Of a DNA stretch of 33,394 bases, positions 22,395 to 32,475 are shown piece by piece. The DNA is from an uncultured Clostridia bacterium. GTDB taxonomy: Bacteria; Bacillota; Clostridia; Christensenellales; Borkfalkiaceae. Position 1 is the stretch's first letter. The number at the start of each line of letters is the position of its first letter. The stretch is taken from assembly GCA_947627665.1 (NCBI GenBank), contig CANQWX010000021.1, positions 1 through 33,394 on the forward strand, read 5' to 3'. A program made the translations under genes and the position numbers. The notes under the pieces were generated by a model that saw nothing but the letters and a program-made list of their open reading frames with translations, was not told the DNA's origin and did no database searches.

Positions 22395-23060
22395 ATCTGT
22401 CATTTCGCCCGCCCGACATTCTGTTTTTGTCATTTCGCCCACAGCCGCATACTCTTTTTTCGTCATTTCGACCAAGGGAGCGAAGCGACCGCGTGGAGAA
22501 ATCTCAACCTTATTATAATGCGGTAGAGATTCCTACTTCGTCGCTACGCTCCTCGTGCCGCGCTTGGAGGATCAGAACTTCGCGCGGGGCGACTGCGCTC
22601 GGAATGACGTTTACGTCACCCTGAGCAGCCGAGCGTAGCGAGGCGCAGTCGAATGGGTGACAAGTGGACCATGTTTCGACTTCACTTCGTTCCGCTCAAC
22701 ATGACGTGATTTTATTGCCCACCCCCTGAATCCGTTTTGGCGGCAGGGACCGCCAAAACCCCGTCGGCGAGGCCACGCCTCCTGTCGCGGCGTCCCTCAC
22801 AGCCCACTGGGCTGTTGAGAGAATGGCGCCGCTCCACCCCAATGGAGGGGGTCTTTTACCCTCTCCGTGGGAGAGGGGTAGGGGTGTGGGGCGTATTCTG
22901 AATACGTCACCCTGAGCAGCCGAGCGTAGCGAGGCGTCGTCGAATGGGTGACAAGTGGACCATGTTTCGACTTCACTTCGTTCCGCTCAACATGACGTGA
23001 TTTTATTGCCCACCCCCTTGATCCCCCTCCGCAGGAGGGGGTAATGGCGTCCCCGTGAAC
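22395..23060. repeat. Intergenic mosaic repeat block R8
   Basis: Between the convergent ileS and hydA. Contains a GTCATTTCGACCAAGG... copy (22462-22506), the minus-oriented TTTTGGCGGCAGGGACCGCC / CAGCCCACTGGGCTG cassette (22733-22835), and two near-identical copies, about 105 bp each, of the TGAGCAGCCGAGCG...CAACATGACGTGATTTTATT cassette, offset by 291 bp (22621 and 22912). It ends in CCCCCTCCGCAGGAGGGGG. No gene. Confidence 0.85.
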
Positions 23061-23073
23061 GGGGGCAGGGACA

Positions 23074-23111
23074 CAAAAAAAGACCTGTCGTTGCGGACAG
23101 GTCCTTTTTTA
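23074..23111 (-). terminator. Terminator of the hyd operon (bidirectional)
   Basis: Stem GACCTGTC (23082-23089) with GACAGGTC (23096-23103), flanked on the minus-strand 3' side by seven T (plus-strand A run 23075-23081) and on the other side by six T. It starts about 20 bases past the hydA stop. The symmetric tracts could also stop plus-strand transcripts arriving through the repeats. Confidence 0.9.
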
Positions 23112-23125
23112 CAGGTTACAGAAGG

Positions 23126-24850
23126 TCAAATTCTCTTGTCGGCGTGATAGGAGGTGTGCAGGACCTCGTGCGCCTTGTGGCTGTTCGGCGCGCCGAAGTA
23201 TTCCTTGTACAACACGTCCATCACGGGACTGTCGGAGGAGCGGCGGAGCTTGTTCGCCTTGTCGCTCGTATAGAGAGCCTGCGCGCGGAGCGATTTGAGG
23301 TCCGCCGTGTTGCGGATGCTGTCGGGCAAGGTCGGCTGGCCGCCGCCGTTCACGCAGCCGCCGGGGCATGCCATGATCTCGATGAAGTCATACTGCTTCT
23401 CACCGCTTTCCAGCTGCCTTAAAATGGTTTCCGCATTCGCAAGCCCGCTGGCGACCGCCACGCGCACGGTATGGCCCGCCACGCTGTACGTCGCTTCCTT
23501 GATGGGGGAAGTCCCGCGCACTTCGGGGAAATCCACAAGTTCCAGCTTGCCGTCGAGCATCTTTGCCGCCACGCGGAGCGCCGCTTCCATCACGCCGCCC
23601 GTCGCGCCGAAGATCGTCCCGCCGCCCGAGCAGGTCGCAAACGGGTCGTCGAACGCCTCTTCGGGCAGCTCTTCAAGCTTGATCCCCGCCGTCTTGAGCA
23701 TGCGCGCAAGTTCGCGGGTGGTGATCGCCGCGTCCACTTCGCCGTTCATCTCGGGGCGGTGGCACTCGTACTTCTTCGCCGTGCAGGGAATAACGGATAC
23801 GACAAAGAGATCCTTGGGATCGACGCCGTTCTTCTCGCACCAATAGCTCTTCAAAAGCCCGCCGAACATCTCCTGCGGGGATTTGCAGGTGGAAAGATGG
23901 GGGATCATCTCGGGATGCTTCTGCTCCACGAACTTCACCCATGCGGGGCAGCAGCTCGTGAACATGGGCATGGGTTTGCCCGTTTGGATGCGGTTCAGAA
24001 GTTCGCTCGCCTCCTCCATGATGGTGAGGTCGGCGGTGACGTCCATGTTGAACACATAGTCGGGCGCAAGACGGCGGATCGCCGCGACCATCTTGCCCTC
24101 CACATTGGTGCCGACGGGAAGGCCGAACGCCTCGCCGAGGGTCGCGCGGACGGAGGGAGCCGTGAAGAACGCCACTTTCTTGTTGGGATCGGAAAGCGCC
24201 GCCCAGACTTCGTCCACGGTGGTGCGCTCCTTCAAAGCGCCCACGGGGCATGCCACGATGCACTGCCCGCAGCCGACGCACACCGATTCCATGAGGGACA
24301 TCTCGAACGCGCTGCCGACGTGCACGGCATATCCTCTGCCGATGGGGCCGATGGCGCCGACCGCCTGCTTCTTGCACGCCGCCACGCAGCGGTTGCAGTT
24401 GATGCACTTATCGCGGTCGCGCACCACATAGGGCGCGGACAGGTCGAGCGGGGTGTCGAGCGTTTCGCTCTCGAAATATTGGGGATCGCAGCCGTACTCG
24501 GTGGAGAGGCGCTGCAATTCGCAGTTCCCCGCGCGCTCGCAAGCAAGGCACTCCTTCTTGTGCTTGCTGAGCATGAGTTCGAGGGTCATCTTTCTGCTCT
24601 TCCTGCACTTTTCGGTGTTCGTCTTGACTTCCATGCCCTCGGAAACGGGGTACACGCAGGCGGCGACAAGGCCGCGCGCGCCCGTCGCTTCCACCAGACA
24701 GAGGCGGCAGGAACCGACGCAGTTAACGTCCTTTAAGTAGCAGAGGGTGGGGATCTCGATATGCGCCGCACGCGCCGCTTCGAGCACGGTGGAGCCTTCG
24801 GGCACAGTGACGGGGATGTTGTTGATCTTCAAATTTACCATATTAGCCAT
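23126..24850 (-). CDS. hydA: [FeFe] hydrogenase catalytic subunit HydA
   Basis: 574 residues. Order of clusters: N-terminal [2Fe-2S] domain (Cys37, Cys48, Cys51, Cys65), His-ligated [4Fe-4S] (His97, Cys101, Cys104, Cys110), two ferredoxin-type [4Fe-4S] clusters (Cys149/152/155/159 and Cys191/194/197/201), then the H-cluster domain with TSCCPAW (298-304), PCTAKKYEC (355-363) and ACPGGCVNGGGQP (494-506). With HydB and HydC this is the group A3 electron-bifurcating enzyme that couples H2 to both ferredoxin and NAD(H), in the cytoplasm. The start at 24850 has GAGGTG upstream and lies 10 bases after hydB; the frame stays open upstream but only antisense-like sequence overlapping hydB. A terminator follows directly. 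Confidence 0.96.
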   Translation of the reverse strand: MANMVNLKINNIPVTVPEGSTVLEAARAAHIEIPTLCYLKDVNCVGSCRLCLVEATGARGLVAACVYPVSEGMEVKTNTEKCRKSRKMTLELMLSKHKKECLACERAGNCELQRLSTEYGCDPQYFESETLDTPLDLSAPYVVRDRDKCINCNRCVAACKKQAVGAIGPIGRGYAVHVGSAFEMSLMESVCVGCGQCIVACPVGALKERTTVDEVWAALSDPNKKVAFFTAPSVRATLGEAFGLPVGTNVEGKMVAAIRRLAPDYVFNMDVTADLTIMEEASELLNRIQTGKPMPMFTSCCPAWVKFVEQKHPEMIPHLSTCKSPQEMFGGLLKSYWCEKNGVDPKDLFVVSVIPCTAKKYECHRPEMNGEVDAAITTRELARMLKTAGIKLEELPEEAFDDPFATCSGGGTIFGATGGVMEAALRVAAKMLDGKLELVDFPEVRGTSPIKEATYSVAGHTVRVAVASGLANAETILRQLESGEKQYDFIEIMACPGGCVNGGGQPTLPDSIRNTADLKSLRAQALYTSDKANKLRRSSDSPVMDVLYKEYFGAPNSHKAHEVLHTSYHADKRI

Positions 24851-24860
24851 TGTTTTCACC

Positions 24861-26774
24861 TCACTTTCTCTCGACTGCCTTGAACTTGCAGTTCCCTTGG
24901 CAGACGCCGCACTTGATGCACTTTTCCGTATCGATCGCAAAGGAGGCAAGCTTGTGCCCGGGCGCCACATAGCCGGTGCGCGCGATCGCGCCGACGGGGC
25001 AGTTCTTTGCGCACATGCCGCAGCCGATGCACTTCTCCTTGTCGATCGTGAAGGACAAGAGCGCCTTGCACACGCCCGCCGTGCAGTGGTGGTTATAGAT
25101 GTGATCCTCGTACTCATTGCGGAAGTGGTGCAACGTCGAGAGGACGGGGTTGGGCGCGGACTGTCCCAAAGCGCAGAGGGAAGAACTCTTCATGTGCTCG
25201 GCAAGTTCCTCGATCTTGGTGAGGTCCTCGGGCTTCCCCTTGCCCTCCGTGATCTTGGTGAGGAGCTGCAAGAGCCGCTTGGTGCCGATGCGGCAAGGCG
25301 TGCACTTTCCGCAGCTCTCGTCCGCGGTGAATTCGAGATAAAACTTGGAAATATCCACCATGCAAGTGTCCTCGTCGAGGACGATAAGCCCGCCCGAACC
25401 CATCATGGAGCCGATGGCGACGAGGTTGTCGAAGTCGATGGGGGTGTCGATGTATTCCGCGGGGATGCAGCCGCCCGAGGGGCCGCCCGTCTGCGCGGCT
25501 TTGAACTTCTTGCCGTTCGGGATGCCGCCGCCGATCTCTTCGATGATCTCGCGGAGCGTCGTGCCCATGGGTACTTCCACGAGGCCGACGTTGGTGATCT
25601 TGCCGCCGAGTGCGAACACCTTGGTGCCCTTCGACTTTTCGGTGCCGATGGAGGAGTACCACTTCGCCCCCTTCATGATGATGGGGTTGATGTTCGCCCA
25701 CGTTTCGACGTTGTTGAGAATGGTGGGCTTTTCAAACAGACCTTTCACGGCGGGGAAAGGAGGACGGGGACGGGGTTCGCCGCGGTGGCCCTCGATGGAG
25801 GTCATGAGCGCGGTTTCCTCGCCGCAGACGAACGCGCCCGCGCCGAGCCGGATCTCGATGTCGAAGTCGAACCCGAGGCCCAAAATGTTCTTGCCGAGCA
25901 GGCCGTATTCATGCGCCTGCTTGATTGCAATTTTCAGGCGTTCCACGGCGATGGGGTATTCTGCACGCACATAGATGTAGCCCTGGTGCGCGCCGATCGC
26001 ATAGCCCGCGATGGTCATCGCTTCGAGAACGCAGTGGGGGTCGCCCTCGAGCACGGAGCGGTCCATGAACGCGCCGGGGTCGCCCTCGTCGGCGTTGCAG
26101 CAGACGTACTTGACGTCGCCCGCCGAGGCCTTGGCAAAGCTCCACTTTCTGCCCGTGGGGAAGCCCGCGCCGCCTCTGCCGCGAAGCCCGCTGTCCAGAA
26201 CTTCCTTGATGACGTCGTCGGGGGTCATCGTGGTGAGGACCTTTTCGATGGCGGAGTAGTCGCCCGCGGCGATCGCCTCTTCGATGTCCTCCGCCGCGAT
26301 CACGCCGCAGTTGCGGAGGGCAATGCGCATTTGCTTTTTATAGAAGGGGGTCTCCGCGAAGGGGATGATGGAGCCGTCCTCGTGGACGGTGCCCTTGTAG
26401 AGAAGCTCCTTTACGATCTCGCCGCCCTTGACGAGGTGCTTTTCGGCGATCGTCTTGGCGTGTTCGGGGGTCATCTGCGAATAGAAGGCGCCCTCGGGAT
26501 AGACGATCATGATGGGGCCTAAGGCGCAGAGGCCGAAGCAGCCCGTCTTGACGATGAGCACGTCGTCGATGCCAAGCTCCCGGAAGGACTGTTCGAGCTG
26601 GGCGATGACCTTTGCGGAGTGGGAGGAAGTGCAGCCCGTACCGCCGCAGACGAGCACCTGTTTGCGGTAACCCGTGTGTTCCGCCATTTTTTCGCCCTGT
26701 TCGCGCACGACGCGGCGGACCTCGATGAGTTCATGTTTCTTTTGACGGATGGCGTCCAATTCTTTGACTGTCAT
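24861..26774 (-). CDS. hydB: Hydrogenase flavoprotein subunit HydB
   Basis: 637 residues. An N-terminal thioredoxin-like [2Fe-2S] domain (Cys43, Cys48, Cys79, Cys83) precedes the NuoF-like core with FMN motif GRGGAGFPTG (198-207) and NADH motif GAGAFVCGEETAL. The SLBB domain and the ESCGKCTPCRIG [4Fe-4S] site follow, and two C-terminal ferredoxin clusters close the protein (Cys582/585/588/592 and Cys619/622/625/629). It is the diaphorase part of the bifurcating hydrogenase, binding NAD(H) and FMN. The ATG directly abuts the hydC stop codon (TGAATG), with AGGAGG upstream inside hydC, so the genes are translationally coupled. Confidence 0.96.
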   Translation of the reverse strand: MTVKELDAIRQKKHELIEVRRVVREQGEKMAEHTGYRKQVLVCGGTGCTSSHSAKVIAQLEQSFRELGIDDVLIVKTGCFGLCALGPIMIVYPEGAFYSQMTPEHAKTIAEKHLVKGGEIVKELLYKGTVHEDGSIIPFAETPFYKKQMRIALRNCGVIAAEDIEEAIAAGDYSAIEKVLTTMTPDDVIKEVLDSGLRGRGGAGFPTGRKWSFAKASAGDVKYVCCNADEGDPGAFMDRSVLEGDPHCVLEAMTIAGYAIGAHQGYIYVRAEYPIAVERLKIAIKQAHEYGLLGKNILGLGFDFDIEIRLGAGAFVCGEETALMTSIEGHRGEPRPRPPFPAVKGLFEKPTILNNVETWANINPIIMKGAKWYSSIGTEKSKGTKVFALGGKITNVGLVEVPMGTTLREIIEEIGGGIPNGKKFKAAQTGGPSGGCIPAEYIDTPIDFDNLVAIGSMMGSGGLIVLDEDTCMVDISKFYLEFTADESCGKCTPCRIGTKRLLQLLTKITEGKGKPEDLTKIEELAEHMKSSSLCALGQSAPNPVLSTLHHFRNEYEDHIYNHHCTAGVCKALLSFTIDKEKCIGCGMCAKNCPVGAIARTGYVAPGHKLASFAIDTEKCIKCGVCQGNCKFKAVERK

Positions 26775-27269
26775 TCAGGCTTCCTCCTTCTTGTATTCTT
26801 CGAGGATCGTTTTTACCTTTTCGGGCGTGAGTTTGCCGTAGACCTCGTCGCCCACCATCATGACGGGCGCAAGGCCGCAGGCGCCCACGCAGCGGCAGCT
26901 GTCGATGGAGAACAGCCCGTCCTCCGTGCATTCGCCGCATTGGATGCCGACCTCTTTCTCGATCGCCTCCAAGACCTTATCGGCGCCCTTCACATAGCAC
27001 GCAGTGCCGAGGCAGACGCTGATGCGGTGCTTTCCCTTGGGCTTTAAGGAGAACTGCGAGTAGAAGGTGACGACGCCGTACACCTCCGAGAGGGAGATCC
27101 CCAAGCCTTCTGCGATCGTCTTTTGCACCCCGATGGGCAGGAAACCGTAAATTCCCTGCGCTTCTTGCAGAATGTGCATAAGGCAACCGGGTGTCGAGCG
27201 CGATTGTTCGATGACGGCCTTCAAAGCGGCTGCTTGTTCGGGCGTCCCGCACGCTGCACAATGTTCCAT
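26775..27269 (-). CDS. hydC: Hydrogenase NuoE-like subunit HydC
   Basis: 164 residues. A NuoE/HydC thioredoxin-like [2Fe-2S] protein: QEAQGIYGFLPIGVQKTIAE and SEVYGVVTFYSQF in the helical part, and cluster ligands Cys86-x4-Cys91 (CLGTAC) and Cys127-x3-Cys131 (CVGAC). It shuttles electrons between HydB and HydA. It is the first gene of the hydCBA operon, with AGGAGG seven bases ahead of the ATG and a near-consensus promoter about 100 bases upstream. No maturation genes (hydE, hydF, hydG) are in the window, so they must lie elsewhere. Confidence 0.95.
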   Translation of the reverse strand: MEHCAACGTPEQAAALKAVIEQSRSTPGCLMHILQEAQGIYGFLPIGVQKTIAEGLGISLSEVYGVVTFYSQFSLKPKGKHRISVCLGTACYVKGADKVLEAIEKEVGIQCGECTEDGLFSIDSCRCVGACGLAPVMMVGDEVYGKLTPEKVKTILEEYKKEEA

Positions 27270-27363
27270 TCCTTAACCTCCTGTAATCTTGAGCGCCCGC
27301 CTGCTGCGCGGTTTTTCTCCTCAGAGCACGCAAAAAACAAGCGCGGCGCGCGTTATCGGAGGT

Positions 27364-27392
27364 ATTATATCATAAACAAAATCTTTTTTCAA
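27364..27392 (-). promoter_or_regulatory. Promoter of the hydCBA operon
   Basis: On the minus strand TTGAAA (27392-27387), 17-bp spacer, TATAAT (27369-27364). The predicted leader is about 88 nt. No obvious Rex-type operator was recognised. Confidence 0.85.
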
Positions 27393-27426
27393 GAGTCTTT
27401 CTAACAAATATAAGAAAAAAACGCAG

Positions 27427-27450
27427 AAAAAATTGCCCATGTCAGGGCAA
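27427..27450 (-). terminator. Terminator upstream of the hyd promoter (for gdpD transcript)
   Basis: On the minus strand TTGCCC-TGACAT-GGGCAA (27450-27433) is followed by six T (27432-27427). It lies between the gdpD-R9 region and the hyd promoter, so it would end gdpD transcripts after about 450 nt of repeat-filled 3' UTR. Confidence 0.75.
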
Positions 27451-27475
27451 GAAAGGAAAAGAGGGGAGTAGCCGC

Positions 27476-27890
27476 CGCTTGCTGTCCCTTTTAGGGAAAG
27501 TGGCATGAGCGGAGCGAATGCCGAAAGGGTTTCACGAAAACCCCTCAGTCACTCACTACGTTCGTGACAGCTCCCCTGCGAGGGGCGCCAAGTGCGGTAG
27601 AGATGTTTCGACTTTGGCTGACGCCTCCGCTCAACATGACGTGATTTTATTGCCCACCCCCTGAATCCCCCTCCGCGGGAGGGGGTACCCCTTTTCGTCA
27701 TTTCGACCAAGGGAGCGAAGCGACCGCGTGGAGAAATCTCACTTGGCTGCCCCTTGAGGGGGAGCTGTTGAGCGTAGCGAAACTGAGGGGGTGTTTTTGT
27801 TTACGACACCCCTTCCGTCTTGCCGCCGTTGCGGCAAGCCACCCACCCCTCGAGGGGTGGGCAAGGTGCTCCTCCTGAGGAGGAGCACCT
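27476..27890. repeat. Intergenic mosaic repeat block R9
   Basis: Between hydC and gdpD, downstream of gdpD on its own strand. Contains CTGTCCCTTTTAGGGAAAG...CAGTCACTCACTACG (27479-27576), a partial CAACATGACGTGATTTTATT cassette (27604-27655), GTCATTTCGACCAAGG... (27697-27740) and the GTCTTGCCGCCGTTGCGGCAA / CCCACCCCTCGAGGGGTGGG cassette (27779-27863), ending in GTGCTCCTCCTGAGGAGGAG. Confidence 0.85.
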
Positions 27891-27897
27891 TGCCCCT

Positions 27898-28635
27898 TCA
27901 CTTCGCCGCCAGGTAGTTTTCGAAGATGATGTTGTCCACATATTGTCGCGCCTGCGCCTCATCTTCGGGGGAGCGCACCGTCCATGCGAGCTTTGCGCCC
28001 TTGAACTTCGTCACGCAGCGCTGCGGCAGCAGCCAAAAACCGTAACTCACAAAGTCGGGTTTTACCCAAAAATTGAGTTTGAGGCGGGAGAGCAGGTGCG
28101 CCTTGATCTTCCACGAAAGGGGGTCGCCCTTTTCGCTCATCTTTGCCTGCGCAAGCACGCCGCACGGGATCGCGGGCGCAAGCGCTTTGTACGCCTTTGC
28201 GTAAAACGGGTCGAAGGATTGCACGGCATATTCCCCCTTGTAGCCGATCTTTTTCATCACGGCAAGCATGGCGGAGGCGATCGTCTTTCCCTTGACCCCC
28301 TTCATGTTTTTGATCTCGATGAGAAGGGGGACCCTCCCGTTTACGAGCGTCAGAAATTCCTCGAAGGTGGGAATGCGCTCCTCCGTGCCGCCGAGGCGCA
28401 ATTCTTTCAGCTCTTTCATCGTGCAGTCTTTGAGTTCGCGCTTATCCCCCGTCATGCGCTTTAAGTTGTCGTCGTGAAAGACGGCGATCTGCCCGTCCTT
28501 GGTGAAGTGGATGTCCGTTTCGATGGCGTAGCCCGCCTCGATCGCTGCCTCGAAGGCGGCGGGGGAGTTTTCGGGCTTGGTTTCGTCGTGCAGGCCCCTG
28601 TGCGCGACAGGCAGGGTCTTCAAAAAGTTTTCCAT
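27898..28635 (-). CDS. Glycerophosphodiester phosphodiesterase (GDPD family)
   Basis: 245 residues forming one TIM-barrel GDPD domain. Motifs: VAHRGLHDETKPENS (His12, Arg13), YAIETDIHFTKDGQIAVFHDD (written here as IETDIHFTKDG, Glu39, Asp41, and VFHD, His54) and LLIEIK in the middle. It hydrolyses glycerophosphodiesters from lipid turnover to glycerol-3-phosphate and an alcohol. No signal peptide is seen, so it is likely cytoplasmic. The gene has its own promoter, with the -10 box six bases from the ATG and no Shine-Dalgarno. It is divergent from the membrane-protein operon at 28772. Confidence 0.92.
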   Translation of the reverse strand: MENFLKTLPVAHRGLHDETKPENSPAAFEAAIEAGYAIETDIHFTKDGQIAVFHDDNLKRMTGDKRELKDCTMKELKELRLGGTEERIPTFEEFLTLVNGRVPLLIEIKNMKGVKGKTIASAMLAVMKKIGYKGEYAVQSFDPFYAKAYKALAPAIPCGVLAQAKMSEKGDPLSWKIKAHLLSRLKLNFWVKPDFVSYGFWLLPQRCVTKFKGAKLAWTVRSPEDEAQARQYVDNIIFENYLAAK

Positions 28636-28641
28636 GCGGAT

Positions 28642-28670
28642 ATTGTAGCAGAAATTTCGGGAATATGCAA
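28642..28670 (-). promoter_or_regulatory. Promoter of the GDPD gene
   Basis: On the minus strand TTGCAT (28670-28665), 17-bp spacer, TACAAT (28647-28642). Six bases (ATCCGC) separate it from the ATG, so the transcript is predicted to start at the A of the start codon. Confidence 0.75.
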
Positions 28671-28687
28671 TGATTTTCCCCCGCGCC

Positions 28688-28716
28688 TTGACAGAAATTG
28701 CCTTTTATGGTAAACT
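28688..28716 (+). promoter_or_regulatory. Promoter of the 28772-30479 operon
   Basis: TTGACA (28688-28693), 17-bp spacer, TAAACT (28711-28716). The expected leader of about 50 nt contains a nine-codon ORF. Confidence 0.8.
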
Positions 28717-28737
28717 ATTGTTGGGTCGGAGGCCTTT

Positions 28738-28767
28738 ATGCCGCCCTCGGCGATCTTCGGAATGTGA
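28738..28767 (+). CDS. Candidate nine-residue upstream ORF
   Basis: MPPSAIFGM with GGAGG seven to eight bases before the ATG. Its stop codon TGA overlaps the GAGG site of the following gene (TGAGGTCATG), so ribosomes ending here could re-initiate on the membrane protein. It is short enough to have arisen by chance. Confidence 0.35.
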   Translation: MPPSAIFGM

Positions 28768-28771
28768 GGTC

Positions 28772-29287
28772 ATGATGGAAAAGAAATCGTTGCAACCTTT
28801 GGGGCGGGGCGGGAAGATCGCCCTCATCGCACTGGGAAGCCTTTCCGCGCTCTCGGCGTGCCTTTGGCTCGGGGTGTCCGTCGCCTCGCACGGCGAGGGC
28901 GGATATGTGCTTCTTTTCGCGCTCTCCCTGCTCGTATCGGCGATCCTTTGGGGCGTTTTCCTCTTCCGCCGAAAGGAGCGGTCCTTAGATACGCTGGCGC
29001 TCGGCGGCAGGGCGCTCGCCATCACCGCGCTTGTTCTTTCCGTAGTCGGCAGCGTGGGCTTGATCGTCGCCTTGAACCTCCGCGGCGCGATAGCGACCGC
29101 GTTCTCCTGCGTTTCGATCCTTGCCATTCTTGCGGGCGTGATCATGGGGATTGTCGCCGCCTGTATGAGCAATGGGAACCGCGGCACGCTCGTCCTTTCG
29201 CTCATCGCGGCGCTCTTTCCTGTTGTCGCTTTTTTGGCCGTCATCGGGCTTCTTCTCGTCGGGGTTCCCGTCATCAGATTTATGTGA
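28772..29287 (+). CDS. Small polytopic membrane protein, unknown function
   Basis: 171 residues from ATG 28772 (the next codon is also ATG; GAGG lies closely upstream). Hydrophobic segments at about 15-37, 44-63, 78-100, 104-130 and 140-168 give five or so membrane helices, with an Arg/Lys loop FRRKERS after the second. The layout resembles DUF4190-like small membrane proteins, but I see no diagnostic motif. It is followed after one base by the PstS-like gene (TGATATG), indicating one operon, and is preceded by a strong promoter. Confidence 0.7.
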   Translation: MMEKKSLQPLGRGGKIALIALGSLSALSACLWLGVSVASHGEGGYVLLFALSLLVSAILWGVFLFRRKERSLDTLALGGRALAITALVLSVVGSVGLIVALNLRGAIATAFSCVSILAILAGVIMGIVAACMSNGNRGTLVLSLIAALFPVVAFLAVIGLLLVGVPVIRFM

Positions 29288-29288
29288 T

Positions 29289-30479
29289 ATGAAGCGCAAG
29301 ACGTTTACAATTTTATGGTACGTTATCAGAATTTCGGTCACGGCGGGGGCGGTCGCGCTCGCCGCGTTTTTGCTTTGGCGGTATGAGTACTTCTCGCAAT
29401 TTTCCGAAATCGACAACTTCGTCGGCATGCTCCCCGTGCTGTTTGCGCTCATCTTCGTCGGCGCGCTTGCGGGAGCGCTCTGGATGAAACATTCGCGGCA
29501 GTTTGCGCCGCTCACGATCTTTCTCGCCGCCCTCGTCGTGCTCTCCGCCTGCCTCTATCCCACGGCGCTCTCGGGGAGCTGGTGGAGGGTGGAATATTCG
29601 CGGGAGGGGAGCGACCCGCCGCTTTCCGACTACGACCCCTACACGGGCACAAAGACGGCGCGGCTCGACGCGCCCGCATCCCTGCAGATCGAAGAACGGT
29701 TGCCCGTTTTGGACGGCGCGCTCGCCCTCTATCCCGTATATGCGGCGTTTGCCGAGGCGGTCTATCCCGAGGAAGCCTGCAAAGAGGAGGGCGCGGTGCA
29801 ATTCACGAACACGGTGGAGGCGTTCCAACACCTCGTGGCGGGGGAGCGGGACGTCTTTTTCTCCTCCTATCCCGCCGACAGCCAGCTCCGCCTTGCCAAG
29901 GACGCGGGCGTGGAGCTTGAAATCACGCCGATCGGCAAGGAGGCGTTCGTCTTTCTGGTGGGCGACGAAAACCCCATCGACGGACTTTCCCGCCAACAAA
30001 TCTACAACATCTATTCGGGCAAGACCGCCCTTTGGCAAACGCTCGGCTGGAAAGAGGGGGGCGAGATCGTCGCGTTCCAACGCCCCGAGGGATCGGGCAG
30101 CCAGTCGGGGATCCAATCGATTATGAAAAAGGCGGGCTTTCCGCTCGCGTCTCCCCGTCCCTTCGACCCGAGCCTTGTCGGGACGAACAGCCTCATGGAT
30201 CAGATCTCGGTCGAGCGGGAGGGGGTCATGCCCGCTCTGGGCTATTCCTACCGTTTCTTTGCCACGACGATGCGCCCCAATCCCCACGCGAAATTGCTGA
30301 AGATCGACGGGATCGCGTCCACCGCCGAAAATATCCGTTCGGGGGCATATCCCTTCACGGTGAATTTCTATGCCGTGACCCGTAAAGACCGTTCGGAAAA
30401 TACCGCCCGCTTCCTCGAATGGGTCCTCTCGGAGGAGGGGCAGACCCTCGTCGGGCGGGCGGGCTACGTTCCGCTTTGA
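29289..30479 (+). CDS. Membrane-anchored PstS-like substrate-binding protein
   Basis: 396 residues from ATG 29289. Instead of a lipoprotein signal it has three N-terminal hydrophobic helices (about 8-30, 46-65, 73-95) followed by a PstS-like binding domain: [22 protein letters not shown] (region about 172-193), [25 protein letters not shown] and the phosphate-loop-like [12 protein letters not shown]. The C-terminus ([22 protein letters not shown]) is typical of the family. It may bind phosphate outside the membrane, but no pstCAB genes are in the window, so a sensory or accessory role is equally possible. The start codon follows the upstream stop by one base. Confidence 0.8.
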   Translation: MKRKTFTILWYVIRISVTAGAVALAAFLLWRYEYFSQFSEIDNFVGMLPVLFALIFVGALAGALWMKHSRQFAPLTIFLAALVVLSACLYPTALSGSWWRVEYSREGSDPPLSDYDPYTGTKTARLDAPASLQIEERLPVLDGALALYPVYAAFAEAVYPEEACKEEGAVQFTNTVEAFQHLVAGERDVFFSSYPADSQLRLAKDAGVELEITPIGKEAFVFLVGDENPIDGLSRQQIYNIYSGKTALWQTLGWKEGGEIVAFQRPEGSGSQSGIQSIMKKAGFPLASPRPFDPSLVGTNSLMDQISVEREGVMPALGYSYRFFATTMRPNPHAKLLKIDGIASTAENIRSGAYPFTVNFYAVTRKDRSENTARFLEWVLSEEGQTLVGRAGYVPL

Positions 30480-30574
30480 TCCCTTTTGCCGAAAAGACAG
30501 TTTCCCGCGTCCGCCGCTGCCCGTGCGAGATCCAACGGGCGGCGGCGGATTTTTTACGAGGGCCGCGCAATCGG

Positions 30575-30603
30575 TTGCAAAGTTTGCGGAAAAAAGGTAT
30601 AAT
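30575..30603 (+). promoter_or_regulatory. Promoter of lepA
   Basis: TTGCAA (30575-30580), 17-bp spacer, TATAAT (30598-30603). The start codon at 30628 leaves a leader of about 18 nt containing AGGAA at 30612-30616. Confidence 0.8.
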
Positions 30604-30627
30604 GGAAAAAACAGGAACAAGACATCT

Positions 30628-32436
<1,809 letters not shown>

Positions 32437-32437
32437 T

Positions 32438-32475
32438 TCACGAAAAATCTTGCTTCGCAATCTTTTTCCGTGAGG
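32438..32475 (+). terminator. Imperfect hairpin after lepA
   Basis: TCACG/CGTGA outer stem, A-run with T-run, and TTGC-TTC-GCAA apex, with small internal mismatches. It starts one or two bases after the lepA stop. The U-tract is inside the stem, not behind it, so the role as terminator is uncertain. Confidence 0.5.

Noticed and set aside
24851..25117. N-terminal extension of HydA
   Set aside because: It overlaps the 3' end of hydB in another frame and encodes Arg/Ser-rich nonsense; ATG 24850 has a good ribosome site and family-typical start.
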